Part shown: positions 32,244-42,853 of the stretch, piece by piece
How positions within the stretch are numbered: the stretch's first letter is position 1
Layout: each line of letters opens with the position of its first letter
Source: Plectosphaerella cucumerina
Lineage: Eukaryota > Ascomycota > Sordariomycetes > Glomerellales > Plectosphaerellaceae
Reading direction: 5' to 3'
NCBI GenBank assembly: GCA_020746995.1
Contig: JAGPXD010000004.1
Coordinates: 3,348,001 to 3,412,000 of the forward strand
Length of the DNA: 64,000 nucleotides
The notes under the pieces: model-generated
What the model was told of the DNA's origin: nothing
Databases searched by the model: none
Seen by the model: the letters and a program-made list of their open reading frames with translations, nothing else
Program-made: the position numbers and the translations under genes

Positions 32244-33935
32244 TTATGCTACCACACAATTTCCACCCTTCGTCTCGGCCTTGTCCCCGTTCACTTTCAA
32301 TTTGTTGCCCACCTTCTTCAGCCTCTCCTCCATCTGCTCCTTCGGACTCTTGAGGTCCACTTTGGGGAATCGGTCGTCCTTCTGCCACGGCAAAAAGTCG
32401 CTGCCTCCCACCAGCCACTTCAACACCACCCGCTCGTACCCGTCGACCCTTGCCTTATGCTCCGGCAGCGCGGCCAAGTTACGAACCTCGTGCGAATCGC
32501 TGGCGCGGTGGTACAGCTCCGCCGGCTCGTACAGCCGATAGATGTAAGCGTACTCCTTGTCTCTCAACGCGATAGCCTTGCCGACTAGCGTCGTGTCCTC
32601 GTGCTGCAGCGCCGCTTTGATGTCGTACGGGTAGGGTGCCTGCTCGAGAAGCGGCTCTTCGGCGAGGAGGAAGCCGCCCTCGGAGAAGGCGTGGTCTTTG
32701 TGATGGGTCTCGTCGCCGCATAGCACCGGGACCCATGACTTACCGTTGTGGGGGAAGTGCTCCCCGATGCCGGACAGTTCTAGTACTGTCGGCACAAGGT
32801 CGACCATCTCGGTGAGCGCGTCGACTGTCTTGCCCCGCGGGAGGCCGGCGCCGCCGATGATCAGAGGTTCCTGCACCAGTGAGGACGAGAGTCCCGACGG
32901 CCACTTCTCGATCAGCCCGTGGTCGCCGAGGTACTCGCCGTGATCGGTGAAGAACATGGTGACTGTATCTTTCCACAGCCCCAAGGCGTCGATCTTGTCG
33001 AGAACCCGCCCGAACTGGTCATCGAGCCGGGAAATCATGCCGTAGTATGTGGCCTTGATCTCGCGCCACATATCGTCCGTGGCGCGGGCGGTGCCATACC
33101 GCTCACGGATGGCGGCCATGTAAGCGGGCTCATGGCCCTCGCGATCCTCGGGACGTGCAGCTGGAGCAGCGAGTGAGGCCCGGTCGTACATGGAGAAGTA
33201 GGGCTCCTCAACCTGGAAGGGGCAGTGGGGAAAGATGAGCGGCATGAAGAGCACCCATGGCTTGTCGTCAGGTGGACACTCGAGCCAACGCAGGGCAGAG
33301 CGGACGACAGCCTCGTCATAGTCAAGGATGTGGCTCGGATCGCGAAGGCCGCGGTAGAACAGCCTCCCCCAGACATCCTCCGGGTCCGGCGGCGGGGACG
33401 AGCTCTTGTTCCCTCCCTTGCCCTTCCCCGCAAACCCAGGCATGTACTCGGGCGTCTCAAGGAATCCATACTCGTCAACGCTGAGCTCTGTAACAGTCGG
33501 GGCAAAGGTATCCCCCCTAGGCGCGAGGCAGGCGACATGGTATCCGTTCTCCTTGAGGGAGCGGAAGAGGTTGGGCTCCCAAGGCTTGATGAGGTTCTCG
33601 AGGCTGCGGTGGCCGCTGACGTGCGGGTAGGTGCCGGTGAACATGCTGCAGCGGGACTGGGAGCAGACGGAAGCTTGGAGGAAGCAGTTTGTGAAGAGGG
33701 TGGCGCGGGCGCGGAAGGCGTCGATGTTGGGGGTGCGGACTTCGGGGGTGGTGGTGGTGCAGCCTAGGGAGTCGTAGCGGAGCTGGTCGGGCATGAAGAT
33801 TACATAGTTTGGTCGGGGGCCGCCGTTGGGCGAGTCGACGGTGATGGGGATTGGTTTTGGGGGGAGGGAGTGCGTCATGATGGGAGTCTGAGAGAGGATT
33901 GAGGTGAGAGGGTGGTTGAAGCTGGGAAGAGGCAT
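32244..33935 (-). CDS. Type I sulfatase (formylglycine-dependent family), cytosolic
   Basis: A single exon of 563 aa from ATG 33935, or 544 aa from the in-frame ATG at 33878; either start is possible. The alkaline-phosphatase-superfamily landmarks are present: the first metal Asp in IFMPDQLRYDSLGC, the nucleophile signature at Cys91 reading CSQSRCSMFTGTYPHVSGHR, the downstream metal pair in MFFTDHGEYLGDHG, and the Lys in GLIEKWPSG. The signature has Gln at the position that is usually Pro (CxPSR); the Cys and Arg needed for conversion to formylglycine and for activity are kept. There is no signal peptide, so it probably acts on a sulfated metabolite inside the cell, such as an alkyl, aryl or choline-type ester, rather than on polysaccharide. 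The gene is divergent from a sugar transporter with 688 bases between the starts. Confidence 0.88.
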   Translation of the reverse strand: MPLPSFNHPLTSILSQTPIMTHSLPPKPIPITVDSPNGGPRPNYVIFMPDQLRYDSLGCTTTTPEVRTPNIDAFRARATLFTNCFLQASVCSQSRCSMFTGTYPHVSGHRSLENLIKPWEPNLFRSLKENGYHVACLAPRGDTFAPTVTELSVDEYGFLETPEYMPGFAGKGKGGNKSSSPPPDPEDVWGRLFYRGLRDPSHILDYDEAVVRSALRWLECPPDDKPWVLFMPLIFPHCPFQVEEPYFSMYDRASLAAPAARPEDREGHEPAYMAAIRERYGTARATDDMWREIKATYYGMISRLDDQFGRVLDKIDALGLWKDTVTMFFTDHGEYLGDHGLIEKWPSGLSSSLVQEPLIIGGAGLPRGKTVDALTEMVDLVPTVLELSGIGEHFPHNGKSWVPVLCGDETHHKDHAFSEGGFLLAEEPLLEQAPYPYDIKAALQHEDTTLVGKAIALRDKEYAYIYRLYEPAELYHRASDSHEVRNLAALPEHKARVDGYERVVLKWLVGGSDFLPWQKDDRFPKVDLKSPKEQMEERLKKVGNKLKVNGDKAETKGGNCVVA

Positions 33936-34623
33936 TTCCTCGGAAAGCAGACGGAGAGGAGGAATATTATCTGTAGTTGTACACGCTCGATTGCGCAATC
34001 CGTGATCTTCAGGGTATGCGGAAGTCGTCCTCACCGTCGACAGCACGCCGTCGGTGGCCGACCCGGCCGGAACGGATCTCGCCCCGGCTCGGGCCCGACG
34101 CCCCTCCGGATCTCGGCCGAAGTGGACCCCTCCATCCGGCGCCGCCAACGCCACCGATTGGCCCTAACCGAGGCCCGAACCCCGAATCTCGCACCCAAAC
34201 CGCTGGATCTTCCCCGGGAAACGTCTCTGCTTCCTCCTCCCCACGGGGAAAGAGAGGAGAGTCAACGTGGCACTGCACCCCGGAAAACCCCAGAGCCAAT
34301 TGGCTTCGGAACAAAGTCATCCTCGGATGTGCCGCTCCCACGAGCCGTCCGGCACCCGGCCCTCAAGCCTCCCGGATCGCGCTTCACGACGACGTGGTGT
34401 CTCCAGACCGACAGCCGGATAGCTTCAATCACGCAACTGAACCCTGGGATCACGCGGCTCGAAGGGGAGAGCATATATACTCGACTGAGCCGCGAGGACA
34501 AGGAAGAACTTGAGCCTCAACATCGAGCAGACTGGGCATCTGGACAGTTGTGCTTGCATCTCCCTTGACGAAAAGCAGGATCGCCACAACATCCCAAAGA
34601 GTCGAACCACAGCTCAACCCGCC
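33936..34623. other. Shared divergent promoter, sulfatase / sugar transporter
   Basis: 688 bases containing CGG- and CCG-rich stretches, possible targets of zinc-cluster regulators, and a TATA element near 34473 serving the transporter. No gene is seen. Confidence 0.5.
34473..34479 (+). promoter_or_regulatory. TATA box of the sugar transporter gene
   Basis: ATATATA at about 145-151 bases before the start codon at 34624; good match and usual spacing for fungi. Confidence 0.55.
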
Positions 34624-36401
34624 ATGGGCGTTTTCAAGATCAACAATGCCCGGTACTTCAACCGCTCGTTGTTTCTTTCCGTCATCTTGATCGCTGTTTC
34701 AAGTTTCAACTATGGCTTCGACAATCAGGCGTTCGCGACGACACAGGCCATGGAGCCGTTTCAGCGGCAGTTTGGCGAGTACAACGAGTCTCTGGGACGG
34801 TACAACCTCCCCACAGACTGGCTCGCGCTGTTCAACAGTCTCAACTACATCGGTTTCGCGGCAGGTATGTCTACAGCGGCACAATCTACTCTCTGGGCTG
34901 CTTCTGACTTTGTTTTCAGGCGTCCTCATCGGCGGATGGGTGTGTGACCACTTTGGCAGGAGGTGGTGCATGTTCGCCATGAGCTGCTATGCTCTCGTCA
35001 CGGCTACCATTGCGGTGACTTCCAACCGGCGGGAGCAGATCATGGCTGCTCGCGTGCTCAACTACGTCTACGTCGGGATGGAGCTGTCCGTTGTGCCGCT
35101 CTTCCAGTCCGAGATTGGTACGTCTCCTTCTCCAGAAGTTCCCGAGGTTAGCTAAATCTCTCAGTACCGGCTCCCGTCCGCGGCCTCGTTGTCGGCACCT
35201 ACCAATGGTCCTTGATCCTCGGAGGAGTGGTCATCAACGCAATCTGCTACGGAACCAGCCACTTCCCCGACAACCGCGCATGGCGCGTCCCGCTTGGATT
35301 CTTCTACGTTGTTCCCAGCATCGTGGCCAGTTGCATCTTCCTCATCCCCGAGTCCCCGCGCTGGCTTCTTCGCCGAGGCCGCGTTGAAGAGTCCCGCGCG
35401 GCGCTGCACAAGCTGCGCCAGGGGGCCTTCACTGAGGATGAGATTGCCGCCGAATTCCGCGAGCTCGAGTTTGCTCTCGAGAACGAGTCAGAGAAGGGGA
35501 AGTTCACAGAGGTGTTCCGTGGCGTCAACCTGCGGCGGACACTGATCGTCGTGGCTGTCAACTTCTTCCAGCAGGCAACAGGACAGGCATTTTCGTCGCA
35601 GTATGGTGCCGTCTTTGTGCGGTCGCTGCGCGTCATGAACCCGATCTTGTTCACGCTCATGACGAGCTGTATCACGGCATCTGTCATGGTCATCACACTG
35701 GTGCTGAACGACAAGACTGGCAGGAGGTGAGTGGATCGGCATGACGCCTTGCTTCATCCGATACTGACGAAGCTAGGGTGATGCTCATGACATCCTCGGC
35801 CTGCATGGCCGCCGTGCTCATCACGATGGGCGGCCTCGGCGTCCAAGAGCCCGTACCGACAACACTCAAAAAGGCCACAGTCGGCATGATGGCCCTCTTC
35901 GGCCCAAGTTTCGCTCTTGGCTGGGGTCCGCTCTGCTACGTCGTGGCCACCGAGGTGACCTCGATGCGTCTGCGCGACAAGACATCCCGCATTGGCTTCT
36001 TCGTCAACGTCCTCTTTAAGTGAGTTCACAATGTCCCCGTAGAAAGACATCACTGATGAAAAGCTAGCTTCGTCGTCAACTACTCCATCCCCTACCTCGT
36101 CTTCGCCGACCGCGCAGGCCTAGGCAGCAAAGTCGGCTTTATCTTCGGCGCCATCTCCGTGGCTTCGCTCGTATTCGTCTTCATTTGCGTGCCAGAGTGC
36201 AAGGGCAAGACCCTTGAGCAGGTCGACTGGCTGTTTAACAACAAGGTGCGCATGCGCGACTTTGGTAAGACTGACACGTCGGGCATGCTGGCGGAGGCGC
36301 GCGCCGGGCAGAAGGTCGACGAGGAGAGTCAGGGCGAGACGGAGAAGGGGGCGATTGTGACCGCCCGGGCCGATGAGGGGCGTGTTAGTGTCGCGAAGTA
36401 G
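34624..36401 (+). CDS. MFS sugar transporter (sugar porter family)
   Basis: Five exons: 34624-34864, 34920-35117, 35165-35726, 35777-36019 and 36068-36401, giving 525 aa. All introns are GT-AG and 46-55 bases long. The protein has twelve expected hydrophobic segments. Family signatures are GWVCDHFGRRW between helices 2 and 3, IPESPRWLLRRGR before the central loop, NDKTGRRVM between helices 8 and 9, and VPECKGKTLEQVDWLF after helix 12, the last with PECKGKTLEQ in place of the more common PETKGxSLEE. The first helix contains FNYGFDNQAF, as in fungal hexose and oligosaccharide porters. It should import a sugar or sugar-like compound with protons across the plasma membrane. Its substrate may be linked to the divergent sulfatase gene. 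Confidence 0.92.
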
Positions 36402-36783
36402 ACTGCAGTCGAGAAGATGACATGTAGTAGGTATCGTGTTCGAGCCCTGGAGCTGGGTTTTGAGCGAAGGATAGAACAAAGAGACTGTCAGGGTGTGTTG
36501 GCCTCGCTTAAGTTAGGTAGAGCGCGTCTCACAAGCCCATGATCCCTGTTGTTCCCAATGCATCCAGCCCTATGAGTTTGCAGATACGACCCTCCGTATT
36601 GAGCCGGGAAATTGCTTGGCAGGGGATACACCCCGCGAGTCCCCCATCCTTCAGCGGTAAACACGAAGGCCTACAACGACGGGTGCCCAGACTTTTCCCC
36701 CTCCCTCACCCTCGCCAGTCACCTCTTCTTGCCAAACCCGGCACCCACGACGCCATCGCGGCATTTCCACCCCTTCCTCCGCC
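36402..36783. other. Intergenic
   Basis: This lies between the sugar transporter and the small GPI-type protein gene. A C/T-rich leader precedes 36784. Nothing else is seen. Confidence 0.5.
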
Positions 36784-37457
36784 ATGCCAAGACTCTTCCA
36801 TCTCACGGCCCTCTTCCTGGTCGTCTTGTCGGCCACGTTGGTCAGCGCCGGCCAGTTCGTCCTGCCCAGGGGCGGGACGCTCGACCTCTCGGCCCCCATC
36901 AAAGTCGCCTGGAACCGGCCAGAAAAGCCCGACAGCGACTGGGTCGGCCTCCTCAACATCACGGCGTGGCTCGACTGGACCAGCCCAGCTGGCGACGATG
37001 GCTACAGGGTCTGGGACATCGCCCTGGGTCGATCATCCGACGAGCCTGGCGATGCCATCTGGGATCCCCGTGAGGCGCGCGCCTTTCTCGAGGCCAACAG
37101 CACCTACGCCGCGTCCATCAGGTTTAGCAGCGTGGTAAGTCGCCTAGAGTTTCTTCGTCTTTTGGTCCCAGTCATGGCTAGTCATGATGCCCGGACATTC
37201 ACTTCCCGTCCGGTCCCGACGTGGGGAGTCCTCGGCTCAGGAGACTTCAACTGAACTTTTGCTGACTTGAACTGCAGATGAGGAAGGAGGCGCCTGATGC
37301 GGATAGGTCTGCTGGCTGGAGTTCCAAAGGTGAAAGCTCAATCCCGTACAAGATCGAGGGATACCCGATGCCGAGATTGGGGGACGCGTCTAGAGCGGTC
37401 AAGACGAGCTTTGGGTTTGCTGCAGTGGCTGCCTTGGTGGTGCTGTCTCTGATGTGA
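36784..37457 (+). CDS. Small secreted GPI-type protein, 176 aa, unknown
   Basis: Two exons, 36784-37134 and 37278-37457. The intron is 143 bases, GTAAGT...CTGCAG, with a CTGAC branch-like site 18 bases before its end. Exon 1 begins with a signal peptide (MPRLFHLTALFLVVLSATLVSAG). The mature part starts QFVLPRGGTLDLSAPIKVAW and resembles the small beta-sandwich that opens Kre9/Knh1-like cell-wall proteins, though the match is weak. There is one NIT and one NST sequon and no cysteine. Exon 2 ends in a hydrophobic tail (FGFAAVAALVVLSLM) with no following charge, as in GPI precursors. If exon 1 is read through, the frame gives an alternative end 40 codons later without the anchor; intron retention is therefore possible. 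Role unknown, probably cell wall or plasma membrane surface. Confidence 0.7.
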
Positions 37458-37770
37458 GGGCGAGGATGGTCGCAAGACGTCTTTTGAAAAGGTAGTAGAA
37501 ACACATCGGCCAACAAACCTTCAAGTCCAGCTCGCCCTGCTGTTGGTGAAGTTCCAGAACATGTTTAGTCCTGGATTTTCTGAGTTCTCTGCCCTCCTGA
37601 TGAACATGGCGCAGACCGAGAATCTCGGTGAACGGCATATGTGGCCCGCCCTCGCCTCCAGTTGGTCGGTTACTCGCAGGGCGGGCGACCTGCATCAACG
37701 ACCTGCAGCGGTGCCGCATTCCACCTTCAGGCATCAGCGGCTCGCCTGCCACAGTAGACCGACCTTCACC
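37458..37770. other. Intergenic upstream of the HET gene
   Basis: The HET frame remains open into this stretch, with an in-frame ATG at 37561, but the added residues have no conserved feature, so I treat it as leader. Confidence 0.45.
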
Positions 37771-39957
37771 ATGACCACCACCCCGTCGGAAGCCATGGAG
37801 GACTGGAACAGATCTGTTGCGTCATTGATCTACTCGAAACTTGAGGGCGACCTGCCTTTGCGAGTACTGGAGTTGCTCCCCGGAGCGGACGCCGACCCGA
37901 TACGCTGCCGTCTGGTCCCGACACGCATCGACCTCATCAAAGGACGATACGAAGCCACATCATACACCTGGGGCGCGGCCACCAACCCCGAGACCGTCGA
38001 CTGTGGCGGAGTGCCCCTCAAAGTTCAGCAAAATGCATTCCACATGCTTCATGACCTTCGACTGCCGAACCAGGTGCGCACCATTTGGATCGATGCCATC
38101 TGTATCAACCAGGGCGACGGAAAGGAAAGGGAAGACCAAGTGAGCGCCATGCACTTCGTTTACTCCTTGGCCCGGTCGGTCGTCATCTGGCTCGGACGTC
38201 CGGACAAGTACAGCGGAATCGCAATGCAGTTCGCGGCCAAGCTTGACGCAGCAAAGTTCATCAGAGAGTACGAAGAGACGGTCGGGCTCTGGGGTGTGGA
38301 TATGGACGAGGCGAGGATGAAGAAGACCTACATCTTTGATCCCAACACCAATTGTGGCCTGACGGTTTCCCAAGACACGGCATCGGCGCTCGTGACATTC
38401 ATGACACGGCCATGGTTTGGTCGCATCTGGGTTCTCCAAGAAGCTTCGGCATGCTCCGACACCAGGGTTGTCTGCGGCACCGACACGATTTCATGGGACC
38501 ACCTCTTCGCTCTCGGCTGGATCCTGACCTCCGAGATCCGCTCCGAGCTGCCGTCCCACATCGAAGGAAGCTTTTTCGCCCTTCAGAGGAAGATCTTCGC
38601 CATCAAAAGGATGCAGAGTATTCGGACGTACCGCTTCCCGACGAACCCCGACAACCCTACCATCATCACGCCGACCTACCGCACCTTGTTGTTGACCGCC
38701 CAGTACCATGAGTCAACTGATCCCCGCGACAAGATCTACACAATCATGAGTCTCCTCACGTACAAGGAATACATCACCGACTCGCACCTCACGGTGAACG
38801 CCGGCTCTTCGGGGACCAAGACGAGGTATCCGGAGTGGCTTCCGAAAGTGGATTACAAGATTCCATGGGAGGCGCTGTACGCCAATGTGACGCAGCAGCT
38901 GCTCACTAGGGGAGTCATCACGATGCTCAGTCGATGTGGGAAAGCCCGGCACCCGGCAGACTGGCAGTTGCCGTCCTGGGTGGTCGACTACCGCGGACTT
39001 CATGAGGCAGTCGAGCTTCCGGAACACTCAAGCTGGGCGGCGGGCGGACCTCCCTACGAGGGTACCGTCTCGTTGTTGTACGCGGCAACGGCCAAGGTAC
39101 TGCCAAAAAGTCATCGACGAACCTACGATGCCGAGCGCATGTCGAAGGATTTTCACAAGTGGTACAAAGGCCGGCCGAAGCAGTGCCTGGGCAATGCTCT
39201 CAGTTTCCGGATGTTCATGAGGGATGAGGTTGTATGGGCCGGAGGGGCGCTCAGTGACCTGGGAACAACCAAGGACGTTCATCTCAGCGCTGAACAGATT
39301 GGCGGCTTCCTGGAGTCGGAGGTGCAGCAGGTCGGAATCTTGCAACAGACAACTCCGACATACATGACAGGCGAGACCTTGCTCGACGCATACAAGCTTA
39401 CGCTCATTGCTGGCATGAACCACCGCCAGGACATAGTTGGTGCCAAGTACGTCCAAGAGCAATGGGGTGTTTTCATCGAGCGAAATGCAGCAGCGGCCAA
39501 CGGAACAGGCCCTCTCCTCACCGAAAACACCCCCTTGTATGTCCAGGCGATCAATATCTCCTCCATCTGGCACGACGCTCGATTCGCCATCACGAAGCAC
39601 GGCTACTTCTGCCTCGTGCCATCAATGGCTCGGGTAGGCGACACCATGGCCGTGATCAAAGGCCACCGGATGCCCGCCATCCTGAGGCCGTACACCCCAC
39701 CACGACCGTCCAAGATACCGAACATTGAGGAATACTTCGAGCTAATTGGCGACGGGTATGTCCATGGCCTGATGGACAACCAGGCCGGGTGCCTTGCGGT
39801 TGAATTTGGCTATAAAGAGAAGTCGACGGAAGAACAACGGAGAAGGCTGGAGGAGAAGGCGCTTGGGGACAGCGACATGGTGTGGGAGGTGCTCGGCTTT
39901 GGAGATTATACGCCGGTGCTGCCAACGATCCGGCCTGGGTGGGTGAATATTGTGTGA
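37771..39957 (+). CDS. Heterokaryon-incompatibility (HET) domain protein
   Basis: A single exon of 728 aa. The HET domain spans about residues 60-245 and shows the family's blocks YEATSYTWGA, VRTIWIDAICINQGDGKERE, SVVIWLG and, after an insertion, RPWFGRIWVLQEAS. Farther on there is YRTLLLTAQYHESTDPRDKIYTIMSLL, and the C-terminal HET-associated block runs through VGDTMAVIKGHRMPAILRPY to GDGYVHGLMDNQAG. Such proteins mediate recognition of genetically different individuals and can trigger cell death after hyphal fusion; many paralogues exist per genome and most have no assigned partner. No NACHT, WD or lectin extension is present. The start at 37771 has a good context (CACCATGACC); an in-frame ATG at 37561 would add 70 residues. 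Confidence 0.9.
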   Translation: MTTTPSEAMEDWNRSVASLIYSKLEGDLPLRVLELLPGADADPIRCRLVPTRIDLIKGRYEATSYTWGAATNPETVDCGGVPLKVQQNAFHMLHDLRLPNQVRTIWIDAICINQGDGKEREDQVSAMHFVYSLARSVVIWLGRPDKYSGIAMQFAAKLDAAKFIREYEETVGLWGVDMDEARMKKTYIFDPNTNCGLTVSQDTASALVTFMTRPWFGRIWVLQEASACSDTRVVCGTDTISWDHLFALGWILTSEIRSELPSHIEGSFFALQRKIFAIKRMQSIRTYRFPTNPDNPTIITPTYRTLLLTAQYHESTDPRDKIYTIMSLLTYKEYITDSHLTVNAGSSGTKTRYPEWLPKVDYKIPWEALYANVTQQLLTRGVITMLSRCGKARHPADWQLPSWVVDYRGLHEAVELPEHSSWAAGGPPYEGTVSLLYAATAKVLPKSHRRTYDAERMSKDFHKWYKGRPKQCLGNALSFRMFMRDEVVWAGGALSDLGTTKDVHLSAEQIGGFLESEVQQVGILQQTTPTYMTGETLLDAYKLTLIAGMNHRQDIVGAKYVQEQWGVFIERNAAAANGTGPLLTENTPLYVQAINISSIWHDARFAITKHGYFCLVPSMARVGDTMAVIKGHRMPAILRPYTPPRPSKIPNIEEYFELIGDGYVHGLMDNQAGCLAVEFGYKEKSTEEQRRRLEEKALGDSDMVWEVLGFGDYTPVLPTIRPGWVNIV

Positions 39958-40400
39958 AGATCCGTATGCAGTGACGTCTTCGACGGCATAGGACGGAATC
40001 GAAGTACTGTAAATACGGATTTAGATGGACGCGGCACGATCAATCCCCGAAGATCTCGGGGCGCCGGAGTTCCGGTCCAATCATCAAAGTCGGAGACCTA
40101 AGTGATGTCAAGCCAATAACACGCTCAAGCACAGAGCGCCATGAATCCGGAAAGGCCGGTGGATTATGGAGACCACTCGGCCGAACTTGAAGATCGGGCG
40201 TGGGCGTGCATCCGGGATTGCGGGTTTATGGGTCTAAGTGGACGTCAAGACGGAGCAAACATCATGCCGAGGGGTCAAATTTGATCTATCACAATGAAAG
40301 CCCGGGCTCTTGATAAAGAGTGAGGCTCAGCTCTCGACTCTGATCCTGATGCCATCTTCACTTACATATCGAATACCCAATCAAGTCGGCCCTTGCTGCA
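39958..40400. other. Intergenic upstream of the GST-like gene
   Basis: The base composition is a little less GC-rich than in neighbouring genes. No coding or RNA feature is seen. Confidence 0.5.
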
Positions 40401-41440
40401 ATGTCTAACCCAAACATCATTCTCTACACCTACGTTGGATCCCCTTGGGGTGACAAGGTGGGCACATATCTCAAGCTGAGGGGCGTTGCTTTCAGCGAGT
40501 GTCTCCAGCCGATGATGTGGCCACGACCAGACGTCGAGCTCCTGGGTGTGCGGTACCGCAGGATTCCCTTTCTGGCCATCGGAAGAGATGTATATTTCGA
40601 TTCTCGTCTCATTTTCGAGAAGATGGAGCAACTCTTCCAGCACAAGCCTCTCGGTTGTTCCGAGCCAGCGCAGCAGGCGATTCAGAGCCTCTTCGAGGAG
40701 TGGACCGAAAGCGCTTTCATCTTCCCTGCGTTTGCGACTATGCCGCTAGATATTCCCCTTCTCAACGCGACGAAAAGTTCATTCAAGATCGAAAGGAGCT
40801 GTGGGGCATCGATTTCAGCATGGAGACTCGGGCCCAGAACCGTGCAGTTGGCCTAGTCTTGACAAAGTCGAACATCTCGCTCCTCGAAAACTTCCTCAAG
40901 GACGGACGCCAGTGGATTTTGGGGTCTGATTCGGTCAAACTGGCTGATATTCACGGTGAGTAGCAAGAAGAATCAACAAGCGGAACATGTCACTGATGAT
41001 GTTTGACAGCCGCCTTCGTTCTGCACTACATGCTCCAAATGCCGGGGGCTCTCCCCGAAGAGGTATTCAACGCGAAAGACTTCCCGCACACTTCCGTATA
41101 CCTCGCAAGGTATGCAACAGCAGTCAAAGATACCATGATGGACCAGGTGCCCTCCATGACTGGTCAAGAAGCCGCTGAGGTTATTCGGCAGAGCGAATAC
41201 TTTGAGCAGAGCCACGCCGTAGTTCCAGGGGCGACTGGTCTATCAGAAGGCCAGCGGGTGAAGGTCTGGCGTACCGACGACCTCTCGTCAGGTGTGAAGC
41301 ACTGTGATGGCGGAAAGCTCATCGGGCTATCTTCTCAAGAGATTGTTATCAGTTCGACCGCTCCTGAAGGCCATGAGCTCCATCTGAATTTCCCGAGGCG
41401 GAACTTCAAGGTTATCCCGATGTCTGCCGAAAGTCAATAG
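40401..41440 (+). pseudogene. GST-like protein gene with a one-base frame break
   Basis: The first part (from ATG 40401) is a glutathione-S-transferase-type thioredoxin fold: IILYTYVGSPWGDKV, then the cis-Pro segment YRRIPFLAIGRDVYFDSRLI. It runs in one frame to about 40765. The continuation (DEKFIQDRKELWGIDFS..., an alpha-helical GST C-domain) is in a different frame that becomes sensible from about 40765. No intron with usable ends explains the shift; a 50-base GT-AG candidate from 40705 would delete conserved sequence. A normal intron follows (40956-41009, GTGAGT...GACAG), and the last exon to 41440 carries an extra C-terminal domain ending HLNFPRRNFKVIPM, as in a fungal GST-like family with such an extension. 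The single lesion may be a real one-base deletion or an assembly error next to a C run. Everything else looks intact. Confidence 0.75.
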
Positions 41441-41964
41441 TTACTTCATGTCTGGTCAATTGACTCAAGTTGTGTTGGTGCCTCTCTCTCTGGTTTTTGG
41501 ACTGGCCTTGTACGATACATGTAGGTAGGAGTAAGTGCCCGGTCGCTGGATCACCCTGTTTTAGTAGTTGACTCCTCAGCTTCGCCGTGTATTCATCAAG
41601 AACCCCCCGCTTCCCCCTAGATTCCAGAGCTGCATGTTGCCGTGCGAGCACCATTGTGCTTCCAATCGATGCAACCGGCAAGCAGATGAATCCCGTACGA
41701 GCTGTCAGTGCCGTGGCCACACAGATCCAGGGTCCCACCCCGAGTTGCCGAGGGGGTCACAGCATGACTGCGGCTCTCAGCCACAACCTGGAACCTCAAC
41801 GTTCAAGGTGCTCAGCAAAATTGCCTGCCTGCCCAGTGGCGCTCAGATTTGCAGCGCCCCCAAATAAATTATCTTTTCCACGCACACAAATCAACTCTGA
41901 TCATCCAAATCAAAGTAAACCCAGCACCTCAATCGGAAAACACCTCAGACACTGCATTACCACC
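41441..41964. other. Intergenic upstream of the OMP decarboxylase gene
   Basis: The last 100 bases are A/C-rich with CAAAT and CACA stretches, a typical leader. No other feature is seen. Confidence 0.5.
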
Positions 41965-42853
41965 ATGTCCTCCCAATCTTCCCGCCCCTACTCCCTCCGC
42001 GGGGAGCACCCCGTCGTCCGCACGCTGTTCCAGATTGCCGAGGCCAAAAAGTCCAACCTCATCATCTCGGCCGACATGACCGACACGGGCAGCCTGCTTA
42101 AGCTCGCAGACGGTAGGACACGAGCGTTGCTTTCCTCCAGCCCGCAAGCCAGCGTAGCCAGCACAAGCTGACTCTGCGGTCTGCCCAGCCCTCGGCCCCT
42201 ACATCGCAGTCTTCAAGACGCATATGGATATTGTCCGGGACTTTGGAGATAAAACTGTTGAGGGTCTGCTTGCCCTCGCCAAAAAGCACAACTTCCTCAT
42301 TTTCGAGGACCGCAAGTTCGTCGATATTGGCGTGACTGCCCATAAGCAGTATCACGACGGTGCCCTGCGCATCTCTGAGTGGGCTGATATTGTCAATGTC
42401 AGCATCCTCGGTGGTGAGGGTGTCGTCGAGGCGCTCGAGCAGGTCCTGGCTGATGAGTCGTTCCCCTATCGTGGGAAGCGGGCGCTTCTTATCCTGGCAG
42501 AGATGACCACCGCCGGAAGCCTGGCTGTTGGGCACTACACTGAGCGCTGCATCGAGGTGGCTCGTCACCATAAGGACAGTGTCATCGGGTTTGTGGCCAT
42601 GCGTAGACTTGGCGAGGATATTGGCCAGAAGGGCGATGAGGACTTTGTCGTCTTCACCACTGGCGTTAGCAGCAGGCAGTCTGGCGACGCCCTGGGCCAG
42701 CAGTACCAGACTCCTGCGGTGGCTGTGACGGGAGGATCGGACTTTGTCATTGTTGGCAGGGACATCTATTTGTCGGAAGATCCCGTGGAGGCGGCGAAGC
42801 GTTGCCAAGCGCAGGCTTGGACCGCCTACGAGGCAAGGGTGTCTCGGGAGTAG
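41965..42853 (+). CDS. pyrG: Orotidine-5'-phosphate decarboxylase
   Basis: Two exons, 41965-42112 and 42189-42853, with a 76-base intron; 270 aa. The enzyme converts OMP to UMP, the last step of pyrimidine synthesis. The catalytic lysine and aspartate motif is clear (IFEDRKFVDIG), with the substrate Lys in AVFKTHMDI, then LILAEMTTAGSLA, the phosphate-loop region FVVFTTGVSSR and GQQYQTPA, and the C-terminal FVIVGRDIY. The intron sits just after LLKLAD, before ALGPYIAV. The length matches the compact URA3/Aspergillus pyrG form; the insertion of about 100 residues known from Neurospora pyr-4 and many Sordariomycetes is absent. The symbol pyrG is used for the family; a second copy elsewhere in the genome cannot be excluded. 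Confidence 0.93.

Noticed and set aside
40705..40745. An intron that would remove the frame break of the GST-like gene
   Set aside because: GT and AG are available about 40-50 bases apart, but splicing them would delete the conserved Trp/Phe-rich helix and has no branch-point match.
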